A stretch of DNA of 64,000 nt from Davidsoniella eucalypti. Its lineage: Eukaryota; Ascomycota; Sordariomycetes; Microascales; Ceratocystidaceae. Shown here one piece after another: positions 10,153 to 23,976 of the stretch. The stretch is taken from assembly GCA_004009845.1 (NCBI GenBank), contig RMBW01000011.1:310001-374000 (forward strand), read 5' to 3'. Numbering within the stretch: position 1 is the first letter of the stretch; every line of letters starts with the position of its first letter. The notes under the pieces were generated by a model. The model did not search any database, was not told the origin of the DNA, and saw only the letters and a list, made by a program, of their open reading frames with translations. The translations under genes were made by a program, and so were the position numbers.

Positions 10153-13100
10153 ATGGAACACCACGCTCTTGATGCTATTGGCTCCGTCACGGCATCAAGT
10201 GATAGATATCTTGGTTATGGTCTGATTCCCGTTACTTAAGTTTCAAGACCTATCACTCAAGCATCCGGTCGAGCAGTATGCAATGCATGTGTCGACCTTA
10301 TTCAAATAATACTAGCTTAGCGCAAAGGGGTATGCAACTGGTACTGTGTAATATAATGCAACGTATATCAAGTACTATGATCCTGTGCTTACAACATTTT
10401 CGTTCTTGTCAGTGTGAGATCACACCATCTCATCGCTTCTTCAACGAGCTAGGTTAGACAAATACTCGACGCACATTTCTTGTCAAGCTCAGAGAGGCAG
10501 ATGTAGTAAGTAAGATACATATATGCACGAAGCCTATCGCCAAAGCAAGATAACTACATATAGTTATTTCAAGTTGATGTTTTCTTTTTGTGTCACATGT
10601 GACGAGACAGTGGCTATAAACATTAAGGGTGCTCTACATCTCTACATTAATCACCAGGTACTTTTTGATAATCAACATGTTGTTGAAGAGATGTTGGGGT
10701 ATACAATTAAGCCACTAAGTAGGAAATTAGTTGGGTTGTTGTCAATATTGAAGTATACCAAGTATGTAGGGGGGGGGGGGTGGGACAAGAATGAACTTTT
10801 TGTGTTTTATGTTGAGACTACTAGCTCCTAACCTTGGAATATTCCCATGATGTCTTGGTTAGCTATGTGAAGATCATAAGAGAGACTCCCAACATGCTAT
10901 CAATCAGGCGGTCCATGGACTCAAGAACAATAGAAACTGTAACTAGAACACGCTACAAGGCATCATAGACAAAAGCTCCTTCAATGCTTTGTTGTTCATG
11001 GACAGCATAAAGCAAACATAGTGCTCAGTCAGCGCGGTGGAAAATCTCCGTTCTTTGTCGAACAAATATGTATATACAAGGTATGTATCTATGTAGCAAT
11101 CTGTACTAACTAACTAACCGTCTTAGTTGTGTTGGTCAAGTAGCGTAACAGCTCAAACAATAGGCAAAATAAGACGCCCGATTCCCCGTACCAATCTACA
11201 TGAACCGGTCAATTTGTTCGAGGGATCTATTCCTTTGGAGTTCCTGTTAGTCAAAAAGCCGGATCCCGGCGTGGGATATTGGAGCAGTGTCGTGGCGCCT
11301 AAGCAAATTCAGAGTGTCAGATATTACATATTTAAAACAGATTATACTAGAGTAGACTAGAGCTTGCCTGGCCCCAGTTTACTTACTCGTGCCGCGCCAC
11401 ACAGCATTTATTATTGCACGAGTACTTGGTGGTTAGATACTGTAGACTAGTCAGTCATTCTTGTGTTTTTTGGGGGCTAACTAGCAAGTTAGTTATTTGT
11501 ACAACTTCACACACTATATCATACAATCAGTCATCTTTATCCTTGTGATGGGATATTTATTCCACGGGAATATTCACTTGTAATGCATTCCCATAGCAAA
11601 AGCAAAATCCAGGCTGTAAATTCCCCAGGCGTCTTCAATAACAGAATAACAGGCAAACAACTGCTTTCCTGATTCTGTTTCTTGGGCCTAGCGAGGTAGC
11701 AACAGCACGACGCATAACAAACAAAACTAAAGCAGCTAATATTCCATAGGTAGTTCCATACTCCATATCCTGGTTTGTAGTATTATATTACTGCTACGTG
11801 TACTATGGAAATTAAGAGGTTAAACTGTCTAAGTGTTCGCTATTATGTATTCTAGTGTTATTCATTATGTACAAATAACCCTTCTGAAAGCACTAGAAAA
11901 GATCACTTCTTTCGATGTCATATCATTTGTTTGACATTTACAGTCCCCGTTCCATATTGAGCACAATATCCCATGGCACATATTGCATGGCCAGGTTCTC
12001 GGGTAATACCATACATTCATCCGTCGTTGATCTTATGGACATTTTGTTTATGTGTATCTTGTCCAGTTATCGTACGGAAGTTTTTGATCAAGTCAGTTGG
12101 CTACCGATGCCTGTAACAGGGAAAAATACATATACTGTCCAAGTCTGGAACCTCAATACCAATTCCCCCATTTTTTAAACCTTGAGGGTTGGTTTTACAT
12201 TTACCAAGGATTATTTAGGCATTTTTCCCCTCCCTTTTCTCTTTCTCAGTTGCTTTCTCCACGATATTCGACTGTATATCATTACCTACTTGAAAGTGCC
12301 GACATTTATCAGCGTTTTATATACATCGAAACTAAGCTAGAAGGAGAGAAACTTATGTACGTAGCTTTCAGGGGCAAGATCGTACCATGACTTGTCTGCT
12401 TAGCCTCAGTGATGAACACACAATCAAAGGGTATATGATCATATGGATGACAAGTCTTCAATGTGTCGAATTTCTTGTCTTGTCATATGTTTGTGTCTCG
12501 GCAGATGGCATGATTGTACATATCTATATATAACAGTTAGTCGATATGACTTGATTCCCAAAGACTGCCTCGGACTTCAACAGACAAAGCAGCATCATTT
12601 GTAGCTGGAATAAACGATGGGCCGATCTGAAATGGTGACCAAAAGTCAATGCGAACGTGAAAAATCAAACGGATAGTTTGAATATTTCGTAAAGTGGGCG
12701 ATATTGTTAGGGGTTGAGCCAGCTACATAGCATGTCGTGGATATAACAAAAGAAGCAGAAAAATAGCTATTGCTTTTGACAGTGACAAAGAATGACCAAT
12801 AATCGACATCTTCATCGTGTATCGTTTGGGAAACTAGCGGAGAAACCAAGAAGAGATCATTTTTGGTCAAGTACAATATATTTAATCTTGCTTCATGGCT
12901 TGAAAGACTAACCCTAAATACTTCCGTAGTTCCCCTACACTTGAAAGCACTAGCTAGATAAAGCATGGCACTTTGTACACGTAAGCATGTACTTACAGCA
13001 CTTTTAAACATATATAAGACATGTAAATTTGCAGATCTTGATCTTCTGTTTTGCTGATGAACGACATACTCACCAATAAATCTTCCGCGGGCCGATGCTT

Positions 13101-14668
13101 TTACGCTAAAAGCGGTTAGACCATAGAAAGGTTCAAACACGGAAAGAACACGAACTTGTCGACAGACTAGCTGTCTCGATATCCATGGCTCCGTCCGGCA
13201 TAAGACTCTGGATGGATGTCCAGAAATGGATATTTATCTTTCAAATCATTTTGTCAACAGCGGCTCGAAAGACAAAAGAACCCCGGAAAAAAGAATTTGA
13301 CGCCTGCAGCTGGGTAATAAACACTGCATAGATATGTAAGTGAGCTCAGTATGCTGGTAAAATGCTAATCTGCACCGGCTTGCATAATGTCTGCATCTTG
13401 ACCTGAACAAGATCTGCAATCTTCGCCATGTCCACTATCTACCTACCCTTTTGAAGTCTAGTTCAAGACGTACCCATCAAATAACCACGGTAGTTGCTAG
13501 GACAGTTCGGTGCTGTTGCGTGACCAAAGCAGTGCTTTGCATTGACACTTTAACAGGACTGGAGCAGACGCACAGTTCAATCCATTACTGTTTATCTTAT
13601 GGAGGAGGGTGACGGGATAGCGTACAAAGGGCTTCGGAACCAAGCAAAGTAGCCTCTGATCGACTGCTCCCGGACACCAACAGCCATCTGAGAACGCCGA
13701 TCGGTCAGAGGTTTTACTGCTGTTCAAAGACAATTCGTGTGTTAGTTGAATGGGTCACACGAGACTGAAAGGACAAGAGAGGATCTCGTACACAGTAAAA
13801 AAAGTGAAGAGGCGGCCCGCTTGCACTTCCGAGACTTCAAATGTGGTAGTGCAACCCACCATAACCTTGGACGGAACTCGTTAACTACGGCGACCACCGC
13901 CAGTCACTAGTCATCATGTGGTAGGAGCAAGTGCTCGAGAGCAAGATGGGTTTGCTGGGCTGTCAAAGGCCTTGGTTTGTCCGCAAGAAGTATACGATGC
14001 TTGGATAACTAGCATAGATAGAGAAGTGGTGTGTGTGGGGAAATGTATGCTGTTTTACCTAAGCATGACATGCTGTGCACGATTTACTGTGCGTCTCTAT
14101 CATTAAATCGGCCGGATATTTTACAACTTGATGGCTTTGTGTTAGTGACCGCAAAAAAAAAAAAAGCTATGACGCCTTGGCCCATCTGAGTAAATTACGA
14201 AAACAGAAGCACATTGAAAAAAATCAAATCACATAATGCCTTTATTGGTTGCTCCGCATAATAGGGCATCTGATGGCTTGTCTTGAAATGCCAAGATATT
14301 TTGACCTTATCTGATGCAATGGGCCGTATATCTTATGCAAATCACAAATACATATATTACGAGCAAAACGGAATCGAAACATTTCATGGACTGATACAGA
14401 TATGTAGTATGAAGCACAAAAAGCGGGGGACTAAGGGTAGGAGGAGGGTTCCATTGCACCAAAAGGTCTACTTCCAAACTTATACTCACATCAACGCTAA
14501 ATCACAAAAGGGAAAGAAAGCCAGAAGATCAATTTCGCCGACTATCATTGTACCAATTTTCATGTTGTGATGGGTAGGCTATACAGGAACGAACGAATAG
14601 GTCTGGGACACGCAAACCCCAAACACTTACAAGCCATGGCCGATTATGCGTCGTTTTCATACTGGGGA

Positions 14669-14744
14669 TTTTTTTTAATAATTAATTTTTATCAAGGTGG
14701 AAATTAGAGCTATGTAGCACCTCGGTATCCTAAGATACACAGCC
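14669..14744 (+). repeat. Dispersed repeat copy, pairs with 8131-8210
   Basis: This block (T-rich run, AGGTGGAAATTAGAGC, then GCACCTCGGTATCCTAAGATACACAGC) is the inverted counterpart of 8131-8210, 6.5 kb away. It lies in a gene-free region. Non-coding; probably a transposon or MITE remnant. Confidence 0.65.
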
Positions 14745-16128
14745 CTGAACTAACACTACTTAAGTATAATCTGTACAATGTATGGTGAAGGAACAACCTA
14801 CTTCTCAACAGTGATAGGCCACTGAGATACAGAACATTTGCTGTGGTTCGTTATATGCCATTCCTGCGCATTTCAACTTCTAATCCTTTCCGGGAAACCT
14901 AACCTCGTTGGGAACCTGTCTCAAAACCTCCCAGCATTTTGTAGCTCCTTGTATTATAAACCCTCTTAGAACAGTATGGTTGCTACCTGGCATCTACCTT
15001 CTACAGAACTTCATGAAAGGAGAGGCTGCCCAAACCCTCAGACACTACCATAAGCATAGGGTGGACTCACACTGAAGATTCGTACTTTGGGTTGGCATTA
15101 TCTTTTCTTGGCGATGCTAGCTGCTGATTTTGATAGATGCGTTCAATTTCGGTCGTTCCTTTGTTGTGTTTTGATTATGCAAAAAAGAGTACGATGAAAA
15201 TCTTCGCCATAGATAAAAGGTCAGATCACCATTTTCGACATCTCTCACAATGAATCTAATAAACAAGGGTACGGGAGAAAATAGCACGAGTGATTTTGTG
15301 CTCATGGCGAATTTTGTTCGCTTGATGGTATCATGCATCTGGTATAATTATTTATCATCAAAGCATTCGGGATACTACGATTGACTACTCGATTCGAAAT
15401 GACAGGGCACATCGCTTTGTAAGAGCCTCATTGGCCGTGATATCACCATTGTTTGTCAATCGCCTTATCAATGTATGTTTGAGCCCATTGACGACAAGTT
15501 GTTACTTGACAACGCCAAGAAGTCAAGTTTGCCTGAAACCATTTGCGTGGACAAGGCAATTGCTCGATCCTGTACTGAGACGTGACAAAAGCTCAGATCG
15601 AGTACGCGACTCGGGACTCGTCGAAGTGCCTGAAAAATCGAGAAGTACGTAACTCCCTTTTTATTTGCTTGTTCATCCACACTTCGAAGTAGACGGGATC
15701 TTGGCTACGCAACTGCCGTGTTGGAATTCAATGAACAGACGGCAAAATGGAAATAGCCGCGAACCACGAGACTATAATATATGAAATTTAACATCCAAGT
15801 TCCAATGTTTGCTTGTATGTAAGTATACAAATATGTCCTAGCATTACTAAAGAAGAAAAGACATGGTTTGCAAGGTCTCAAGTTGTCTCTGCTTTCCCGA
15901 GGAAAAGAAATCTAGCGCTTAGATCGGGATATTGACTTATCGCCTACTGTAGAGAATGACCCTATATCCCGTATGAAAACAAGATGTTGAAGCCTCAAAG
16001 AAAAAAGACTACAGACTGAAGATAATCATGAGTGTGCAGGGTCTCATTGTACATAGGTATTGAAGATGATAACTAAAAAGGTTGAGTTCAGGGCCAATTA
16101 CAAGTGGAATGCCAGGTCACACTCCAAG

Positions 16129-16136
16129 TCACGTGA
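16129..16136. promoter_or_regulatory. TCACGTGA palindrome in gene-free DNA
   Basis: Perfect match to the Cbf1/USF-type core, but the nearest gene start is over 3 kb away, so this one may have no function. Confidence 0.15.
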
Positions 16137-17046
16137 AAGCCCGGCCGACTGTTAGGCAGACAACGAGGAAAGCAAAAGAACGAGTGAGAGCAACGCATTG
16201 TTGGCTCTGACCGATCAGACGATGTTATGTGGAGCCACATCAACATTAAATACAAATCGCGATGGAAACGTATTCAGAAGATTGTACGGTTTTCGTGTAT
16301 ACAGACCCCCCCCCCTAGTGGAAAGAAGACCTAGGAAAGTTTTTCCCTGGGCAAGATCTGGATATTATGAAAGAAAATGCTCCCTCCTCAGCCCTTCTTG
16401 TCCTATTTAGGAATGGTGCGGGAGCGGCAGGACGAGTAAGAACATCCGGCATAGGGGCAAGAAAGAGGCGAGAATAAAGCCGTGCGCACCATACGATCAA
16501 TCCTTAATAGAAGAGGGGAGACTTGCTTTTTAGGTTCATATATGTAGCTATTCTTGCTCACTTGGCCAAAAAGGAAAATTTTCAATTGCTTATGGAAGGG
16601 TGCCTTGGCATCGTAAGATGCTTATTTTGAGGAAAAAAATAAATAAAAGAGAGGAACAGGGACACGAAGCCTAGCAAACTTCCAACAGCCGAGCTGCAAT
16701 ATATTAAGGTAACTTCAGCTGCGATATTTGCGAACTACGCCCAATGAATTGCTTCTGTTGGCTCGAGTAGGATGAATTTGCCAAGTTAAGGGTAGCCTAG
16801 TATTGGAGCCGAGAGGAGGGAGAGAAAATGAAAAGTGAAGAAATAGGTCTTCTCTGTTGACCCAACGAGACAAAGATTCTAGAGTAGCGGTGATGCTATG
16901 GAGCATAAGTTTAACTCAAAACATACTTAGACTTCGCGTTTAAACACGGAGAGCACATTTTGGAAAACAAAAGGGCGGACGTTGCGAGTTGGGTTGTGCG
17001 GCTTGATCGGAGTGTCATAGCGACTATTAGTAAAAATGGAAATACA

Positions 17047-17496
17047 TACATAGTCTAGCCGGCAAAGTCTGTTGTGGGATTCACATCCGAAATATCGCTT
17101 AGAGGTACCTTTTTGCCCTCGACATGTACCTTTTTTGCACCCCTTAAAATGTTATTGTTACCACGCTGTAGCCATTTTCCTACACATTTTCTTCCTTTTC
17201 TCATACTTCTTTATGTACAACACATCATAACTATCAAGAATATGTATGCTATCATACTGATACCGCTATTCACCACGTCAACTCAGCCTGTTCTGGGGCA
17301 AAAGCTTCAACAAATTTGGCAACAAATGCAGCATCTCAGAAGCCATGAAGAACATGTAGGACAATGGCCAGATCAAAAAGGCGTGAAATCAAGAAGAAAA
17401 AACCAGGGGGGGTGCAAGAAAAGGTACATGTCGAGAGCAAAAAGCTACTTCTTAGCGTCGTTTTGGACGACAGAGAATAACCGCTGTACTATGTAG
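17047..17496 (+). repeat. Copy 1 of a 450-bp dispersed repeat with a short open frame
   Basis: This segment aligns end to end with 32754-33216. Both begin TACATrxTCTAG, contain a pyrimidine-rich leader (TTTTCTTCCTTTTCTCATAC), and then a frame starting STQP-L-QKL-QI. Here the start codon is ACG (17275) instead of ATG. The frame then stays open for 73 codons to a TAG at 17494 (IWQQMQHLRS, then VGQWPDQKG), and both copies end CTGTACTATGTA. A leader followed by the first codons of a protein suggests the 5' end of a gene or transposon open frame. I do not recognise the family. Confidence 0.65.
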
Positions 17497-19563
17497 TCAA
17501 CGAATTTTGAAGAGCCGCGATACCATGTTGGCGGGTAAGGTAACTACAGATATAAGCTTGGCCAGATGCCCGTTCTTCCTAAATAGGACAGGCCTGTGCT
17601 TCTCTGCTACGGTCTCAAACCCAATATATATACATATAATTTTGAATAATGTCAATAGAAAGAATTTTGTTAAAACCCAGCATGCTACTACATGAACTTT
17701 TGTATCTGTGGAGCTTTGTTTTATGCGTTGAAAGTAGTATTACGATATAAGATACAAACTACAACGTAAAAGTATGGTAATGTCGACTTTTGTTAACCTA
17801 CATTTTAGAGAAGAGGGAGAAAGCTGAGACGGGAAAGCTTGTGTGGTGCTACAGCTGCAGATTAACTTCGCATTCTTTTTTTGTTAACTAGCTTTTTGTT
17901 GGTTGCAATGGATTTTACCGAGTGGGCTCTGACTATATCGTGATACCACGCATCATAGATTAATGCACCATATAGATTTACGGTGTATATGCAGTTCTCC
18001 GTAGCATCAGAGCTAGGCAGTTGATCGGTACCGATGCGGTATAAGATATTGGTAACTACTTACAGTGGTTAATATCCTCACCATGTCAGAGATAGAGGCT
18101 AGTGCCAGGTGCCCTAGACAGTGAACGACAGGCTATAGCCAAGACGTTGGATAACCCGCACACTTGGGTTCCTACTGTCACATTCCTATACATGATGGAA
18201 GCAGGATATGATAGACGAGAATTTGGATCGTATACCACGGAGTTCCAGTTAGACCGAAGTGCGTAATTGAGATGGCAGAGATACACAAGAGTGACCGTGA
18301 GTTGAACCACTGTCCGTATCTTGTGTGTTTACCCTATATAGCTAATCAGAAGCGCAACATATACTCAGGAGAACTTGAGATTAGTGAATATGGTTTGGCT
18401 ATGTTATATTTGCAAGATACTTGGGGAACTTGAGAGATGTGATATGTTGACATGCGGAAAATATAGCTAGGAGGTGGAATAAGAAGCAACAGGCCTTCAG
18501 GCCTTTAAGTTGATTGAAACAAAGGGTCGAACTACTACATAGTTAGTTAGTCTTTAGCCTGGCGAAGATTAGCCCCAGATACAGCTCGACAATGCAGGTT
18601 ATGGCAAATCATCACCAAGTTGAGCAAGTTCGATTTTAGGCGGTTTTTTTTTACTAGTATTCAAGTTCCCTAGTATATCAATCTATTTGTTTTGCCCTAT
18701 TGGAATAAGGTATTGTGTTTCCTCATAGACGAATTAAACTAGGCGACCCAATAGACATCCATTATATCTGTTGGACGAGGGATATTCTATAGGAATACAA
18801 ATACAATTCAACTATGCACCCATTATTTCTCCCTTACCTCTGTATAGCCATACGATTTTATAAAGTCGTAGTCTAGAAGAACTTCAAGAGACGGTCTATT
18901 TTTTATTTATTTTTTAGGCCGTTTGGCTCTAGTCTGCACCGATGACTTAGCCTTGGCAATCTTGGCTATCGAGTTAAGGCAAGTGAAGTATCTGGAACAA
19001 AATAGGCCAAATTTCTATATTAAATAAACAATTTATGTTATGAACATTTGACAAGCCCCCCTGCTCTTGTGCTGACTTTCTCTTTCCTTTTGCCTAGGCA
19101 TTTAATCGTATTTTATTTTATATATCAGAGAAGCACCAAGTTCAAGCATATATTAAGACTAATAAGAAGAACATCCTCCCAGATCTTGACCATCGTAGTT
19201 GTTCGATTTTTATTCTTGCTCTTGTTTCTTCTATTCATTCTTTATATACATATTCCTTTTTCTCATTCTTTATTAATATAGGCACTCGATCTTCTCGACA
19301 GCCTAGAGGCGAGGAAACCTACAAAACTCTCACCTCGCCACTCTATATGGTGGACACAAGCAAGTGAAGCTTCTTTTGCCCGCTCTCCCTTATGATCTTC
19401 CGCCTGTCGTATAACTCTATTCCTCACTTCTTTGTATACTGTTGACACAACTCCGTTTTCGTGTTCATTCCAGTCTCCCTCGAGGAGACGCCGAGATCAT
19501 CACCAGCAACACCAATAGCAACAACAGTCACACATCATCAAACCCCGTCTTCCAGTCGCCATC

Positions 19564-20897
19564 ATGTCCGAGTACTCCGAAGCCAGCAGAGGCGGCGTCA
19601 TTGTGCCAGTGATCACGCCCATCTTGGTCTTCACCACCATCTTTGTCAGCATGCGGTTCTATACCCGCGCTCTACTGACACATTCGCTCTCGTGGGACGA
19701 TCTGTTCACGCTGGTTGGCTACGTTAGTTATTGGAGCCGCTCTAGCTTATTCTTCAGTCCCCCGCTAACATCTTCATCTGGTAGTTACTCACCATGACCG
19801 AGGGTATTCTAATGATGGTCCACGTCAAGTACGGCCAAGGCCATCACTGGACCTCACTGTCTTCAGAGACCCAGACTATGTATCTCAAGATCTTCTACTC
19901 GACCCTGGTCGTCTACTATGCGGCGCTGGGCGTCATCAAGACTGCTATTCTGCTACAGTATCTACGCATCTTCACCGGCAAGATGCGCCAGATCACCATC
20001 GGTCTTCTCATCATAATCGGCATGTGGAGCACTGCTATCTGGCTGGTCTCTGTAAACAGCTGTACTCCCATTCGTGCCTACTGGGACCGGACGGTCAACG
20101 GCCACTGCATCCCCAACCTCCCTAACTGGTATATTAACGCCGCCGGCAACATCCTGTCTGATGTGATCGTGGCTACTTTGCCTATCAAGGTTCTTTGGGA
20201 TTTGCAGTTGCCAAGATCACAGCGTCTGTCACTCATTGGCGTCTTTGCCATGGGCTTCTTGTGAGTTCCATCCTACTACATATCACGTGTTAAATCACCT
20301 AGATCCACTAACATGTTGCATAGCACTTGTGCCATCTCCGTCGTTCGTACCACTGCTCTTTCACTCGACGCCGATCTATCTTACAAGAACATTGCCGCCG
20401 CCCTGTGGTCCTTTTCCGAGCTTGCCTGTGCCTTGATCACCTCCTCACTACCGACTCTACGCCCCATCATGTACCGCATCTTGCCTCACGTGTTCAGCCC
20501 AGCACTCCGCTCATCGGCCCGCAAGAGCACTTATCCCTCTGGCTACGCCGGCTACGGTGCCCAGTCACTTCCTAGCGCACATCGCCACGGCGGTTCCGTC
20601 CTGCGCAAGGAGGCCAACACTTCGACGGAGGAGCTCACGCACACCTCGGACGACTTCGAGATGCAGCCTAGCAGTACGCCGGTCGCAGGCCATGATAGAT
20701 TCGATGTCAGCACGCCCGAGAAGATGCAGCCTTCATTCGATGCACCTCGTGCTGGCTTAGGCGCGGCTACGGTGACAACCATTCGTGCTAAGCATGCCGA
20801 TCAACCGGAGAATCAGATAAGCCCGTATCAGCATCAGAGATCAGCTACTATGGGTGGCATCAAGGTTGACACTGAGACTGTCATTCAGCGAAACTAA
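19564..20897 (+). CDS. Fungal rhodopsin-like (SAT4/Pth11-type) seven-pass membrane protein
   Basis: Three exons, 19564-19722, 19785-20260 and 20324-20897, joined across introns of 62 bp (GTTAGT, branch GCTAAC, TAG) and 63 bp (GTGAGT...TAG), give 402 residues. Seven hydrophobic segments lie near residues 11-32, 45-65, 90-111, 122-143, 170-190, 200-220 and 235-258. The WDDLFTLVGY motif at the end of segment one's loop, the NSCTPIRAYWD stretch with its paired Cys (C145 and C161) and the DVIVATLPI-VLWDLQLP segment are typical of fungal integral membrane proteins of the 'fungal rhodopsin' domain (PF20684). The polar C-terminus (about 260-402) is cytosolic and Ser/Thr-rich. Some family members, such as Pth11, act as surface-sensing GPCR-like receptors. 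There is no CFEM domain at the N-terminus here, so the ligand and role are unknown. Confidence 0.88.
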
Positions 20898-22772
20898 ACC
20901 CGTAGCTCGGAAACTAAGAGCTCCCAAGATAGGAAGTAGCGTTTGTCCGTCTTATAGTGTCGATCCTTTCCTTTCTCAAGCTCCTTCGTTCTCCTGCTTG
21001 CTACCCCTCAATGTTTTCTTGAGTTTTCCTTTGTTAGAGGCCCCTTCTACGGCCAAGCTTGGCGCTACTTTACTTTTATATATATCCCCTTTATTATCTG
21101 AATTATACCACTTTTTGCGTTTTTTATATTGCTACACTATCTGGATGGAGTTTAGGTCGGCGTTATGTAGGTCAAAAAGGGTTTGGGAACATAGTGTTTA
21201 CTCTACTTTGTGAACAACTGATAGCAGCCTATTAGAATAGCTATAAAAAAAATTAAGTTATTTATGAATATTACCTATATCGCATCTCGATTCTTTTTCC
21301 AAGTCTGAACTTGAGAACAGACCGGCTTTTTTTTCTACAAGAAATTATCTCGCTATTATCTCGCCGTTGCCTTGCAGTAAAGTAGTATTTTCTCTTCGAG
21401 AGGGATAAGGCGCCGAATACAACTACTTCGCCACTGAATATTCTGCCCTAATCTTAGCTCAATTACACTACGGTGATGGCTCAAAAACTAGGCGACAATA
21501 TGCTGCATCGATAGCACAGAATTATACCGGGCTAATTTCTATCTATGCTAGGCTAACCGTTCCTTCCAGTCCCGACGGCTCGTTACCAAGCTAATGATAG
21601 CTTCTTTAGTGCCGGTTCTCCAAAAACTCAGTGGCGAACCATCTAGTGAAGAAAGTCTAGATATCAAGTTCCATTCGGCCTCGATAGATATGGGCGCGGC
21701 AGATACAGATTAGTGATCTGTCTGTCTTGTCAACATATTGCCGAACACTAATCGTTTCTTGGCCTTCTGTTTGTTCTCCTTCTAACACAAGTCCGTGCCC
21801 TAAACCCTCCATTATACGGCAATGCCGCCGACTAGAGAAAAAAAAAAAAAAGCAAGGCGAAATATTAATGCACTACATGTATAAAAACAAAAGCTATAGA
21901 CGTATAGACATTTTTGGCACAAGGAGGAACAAATCCGTATATATGTAAAACATTACTGTCTTGAACCTATAACGTGGATTTAGTCGTTATATAGCGCATA
22001 AATGTAACTACTAGTTACAACGTAGCAAAGGTCTTCAGAAAGAGGAACTCGTCTCCCAGACACTATGCGTTTCTATTTGTTGTTTCTACGGCTTATTTTC
22101 TTTTTCTTTGCTTACTAGTTCATATACAAATGTTCCCACAGATAGTGCTACGTCGGCATCTGTTGAAACATGAAATATCGAGGGAAAAAAAGAAAGAATT
22201 CGAGACTTTTCAGAGTCAATATATCTTATCTAGTACTAAGTACTATACCCCCTCAAGTTCCTATATGTTTTGGCCTGGATATCTATACCCAGAACTAGAC
22301 ATATACAAATAAGAATACAAATACTTCGCGGCAAATAAACAAAAGTCAGACAAGAAAGTGAGAACGCCTAAGCGATTAATCGCCTGTTTGTTTGTTGTTT
22401 GTATACAGGATGTGCTCTGTTATAGTCCAGGATATATGACACTAAATACGCTTGTAACGGTTCTAGTACAAGGCATGGAAGACACTCAAACCTCACCATG
22501 ATCTAAGCCCAGTCTAGTATAGTACATATAGAAGACCGAAGGTCCTTGTGTATTTGCATTAGCTATCAGATTTATAAATCAAAATACCGCGTGTGGTCAC
22601 TGTTTGTATAACAGGCAGCTTGGCATTACAAGGCTTATCAGCTTAAGTTGAATATTCAGACGGACCGTACACGACGTTTACGAAGAAACCTTTTCAGCAG
22701 TTCCAGAAAAAAAGCGGTATAAGCGCGATACCCCGAGGCTTGTGGGTTTATTAAACTACCAAACCATTGCAT
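20898..22772. other. Intergenic stretch, no gene seen
   Basis: AT-rich sequence between the rhodopsin-like gene and the convergent oxidoreductase gene. Only short chance open frames are present. An A-rich run near 21838-21850 and several T runs are the only simple repeats. The first 300 bp should include the 3' untranslated region of the membrane protein. Confidence 0.55.
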
Positions 22773-23976
22773 TTACGCATCTACAGCTACAGACGCGTTG
22801 GTCTCGCCGGATTTGAGCAGACCCTCTAAAACACTCAAATCCGCAAGAGCTTCCTCGGGGCTCTGGCGTGGGTCGGGCTTTCCTGAAGCAAGACTCTCGA
22901 CAAACGCCTCGAGCTCGGCCTTGACACCCGTAGTCTTGGTGACCTTGATCAATTCCTCCTTCTTCTCGCCCGCCGCATCCAATGTCGTGACCTTGACTTC
23001 GCTCGGGTTCATTTCAACCTGACCGTTGGTTGTGGCGATGGCCATGTTGAAGCCGCTACGGTACGCACTACCAAACGAGACATTGAACGATCCAGAACGC
23101 CCACTAGCAGTGGTAATAACACCGTGTACGGTATCGACAGGAAGCAGTAGAGGCTGTAGAAGCGAAGTGGAGGCCTTGACGCTCACGATTTTGTCGTTGA
23201 TGGTAGCTAGAAGGAAACGAAGAGTTGCGGTAAAGTGAACACCGCCGTCGAGAAGGAAACCTCCCTGGTACTCAGGGAACTTGCGCCCTAGGAACCAAAA
23301 ATTCAACATGTTAGTCGCAAACCCTAACAGTTGACAGGGTGCAAAACTTACAAGCTGTATTAAAGTACTTGTTATCCGTCTTGACAAGAGTGTGCATATC
23401 AAAGCTAAAGAAAGTGGTTTCACCACCAATCTCTTGTAGCTTTTTCACAGCAAGCTGCGTAGATGCCATAAATCTATAGTTCTCAGCCACAGCCCAGACT
23501 GGCTTGTTGCTCAGAGCATGGTAATCCGCAATCAACGCCTTGGCTGACTCGACATCCTTGGCAACAGGCTTTTCACTGATGACGTGCTTGCCAGCCTTCC
23601 AGGCCTTGCGGATGATTTCAGGCTGGTTCAAGATAGGCAGGCAAACAACGACAGCTGAAATGTCATCGCGGGCCAAGAGATCGTCAAGAGAAGAGCCAGG
23701 AATAGAGGGCGAGTCAAAGTAGACAGTTGGTGACGAAGAGACACTCTGAGCGAGACTCTCGGCCGAGGACTGTGAGCGGGAGTAGATAGCTTTGAGCTCG
23801 AGCGAGGGAATAGCCTCGATAGCTGGAAGATGTTCTATGACGAAAATCTGTCAGTCTTATATAAAACTCATAGGAAAGTAAGCGGCGACAGAGTCTGCAG
23901 ACTCAAGAGAAGACATGGGACTACACTAACCAGTGCGCGCAAAAATACCAGCGCCGAGAAGAGCAATGCCGACCAT
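22773..23976 (-). CDS. Gfo/Idh/MocA family NAD(P)-dependent oxidoreductase
   Basis: Three exons (23976-23931, 23834-23352, 23287-22773) with introns of 96 and 64 bp give 347 residues, the usual length of the family. The N-terminus MVGIALLGAGIFA carries the G-x-G-x-x-A dinucleotide-binding turn of a Rossmann fold. The signature EKP motif is at residues 103-105 (SEKPVAKD). The C-terminal substrate domain begins around residue 130 and includes WRKFPEYQGGFLLDGGVH, where the GGVH histidine (194) is the usual catalytic or substrate-contacting position. The protein resembles the fungal group around yeast YMR315W, cytosolic NADP(H) oxidoreductases; that placement is from memory. The substrate is unknown. 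The first exon is only 46 bp, and the splice restores the EHLPAIEA segment expected after the glycine-rich loop. It lies 431 bp downstream of the Zn2Cys6 regulator on the same strand; a regulatory link is possible but untested. Confidence 0.9.

Larger units (their letters stand above)
10153..19563. other. Long gene-poor stretch with dispersed repeats
   Basis: About 9.4 kb without a gene I can support. The longest open frame (164 codons at 12646-13140, minus) is within chance expectation for this length and base composition. The stretch holds homopolymer runs (G run near 10770, C run near 16307), a dispersed repeat copy at 14669-14744, a TCACGTGA site at 16129-16136 and a 450-bp repeat copy at 17047-17496. 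From about 19050 the sequence is pyrimidine-rich, as in fungal promoters and leaders, and leads into the membrane protein gene. Confidence 0.55.

Noticed and set aside
12646..13140. 164-codon minus-strand open frame
   Set aside because: The frame does not begin with ATG, shows no domain, and its length is within chance expectation in a gene-free region.
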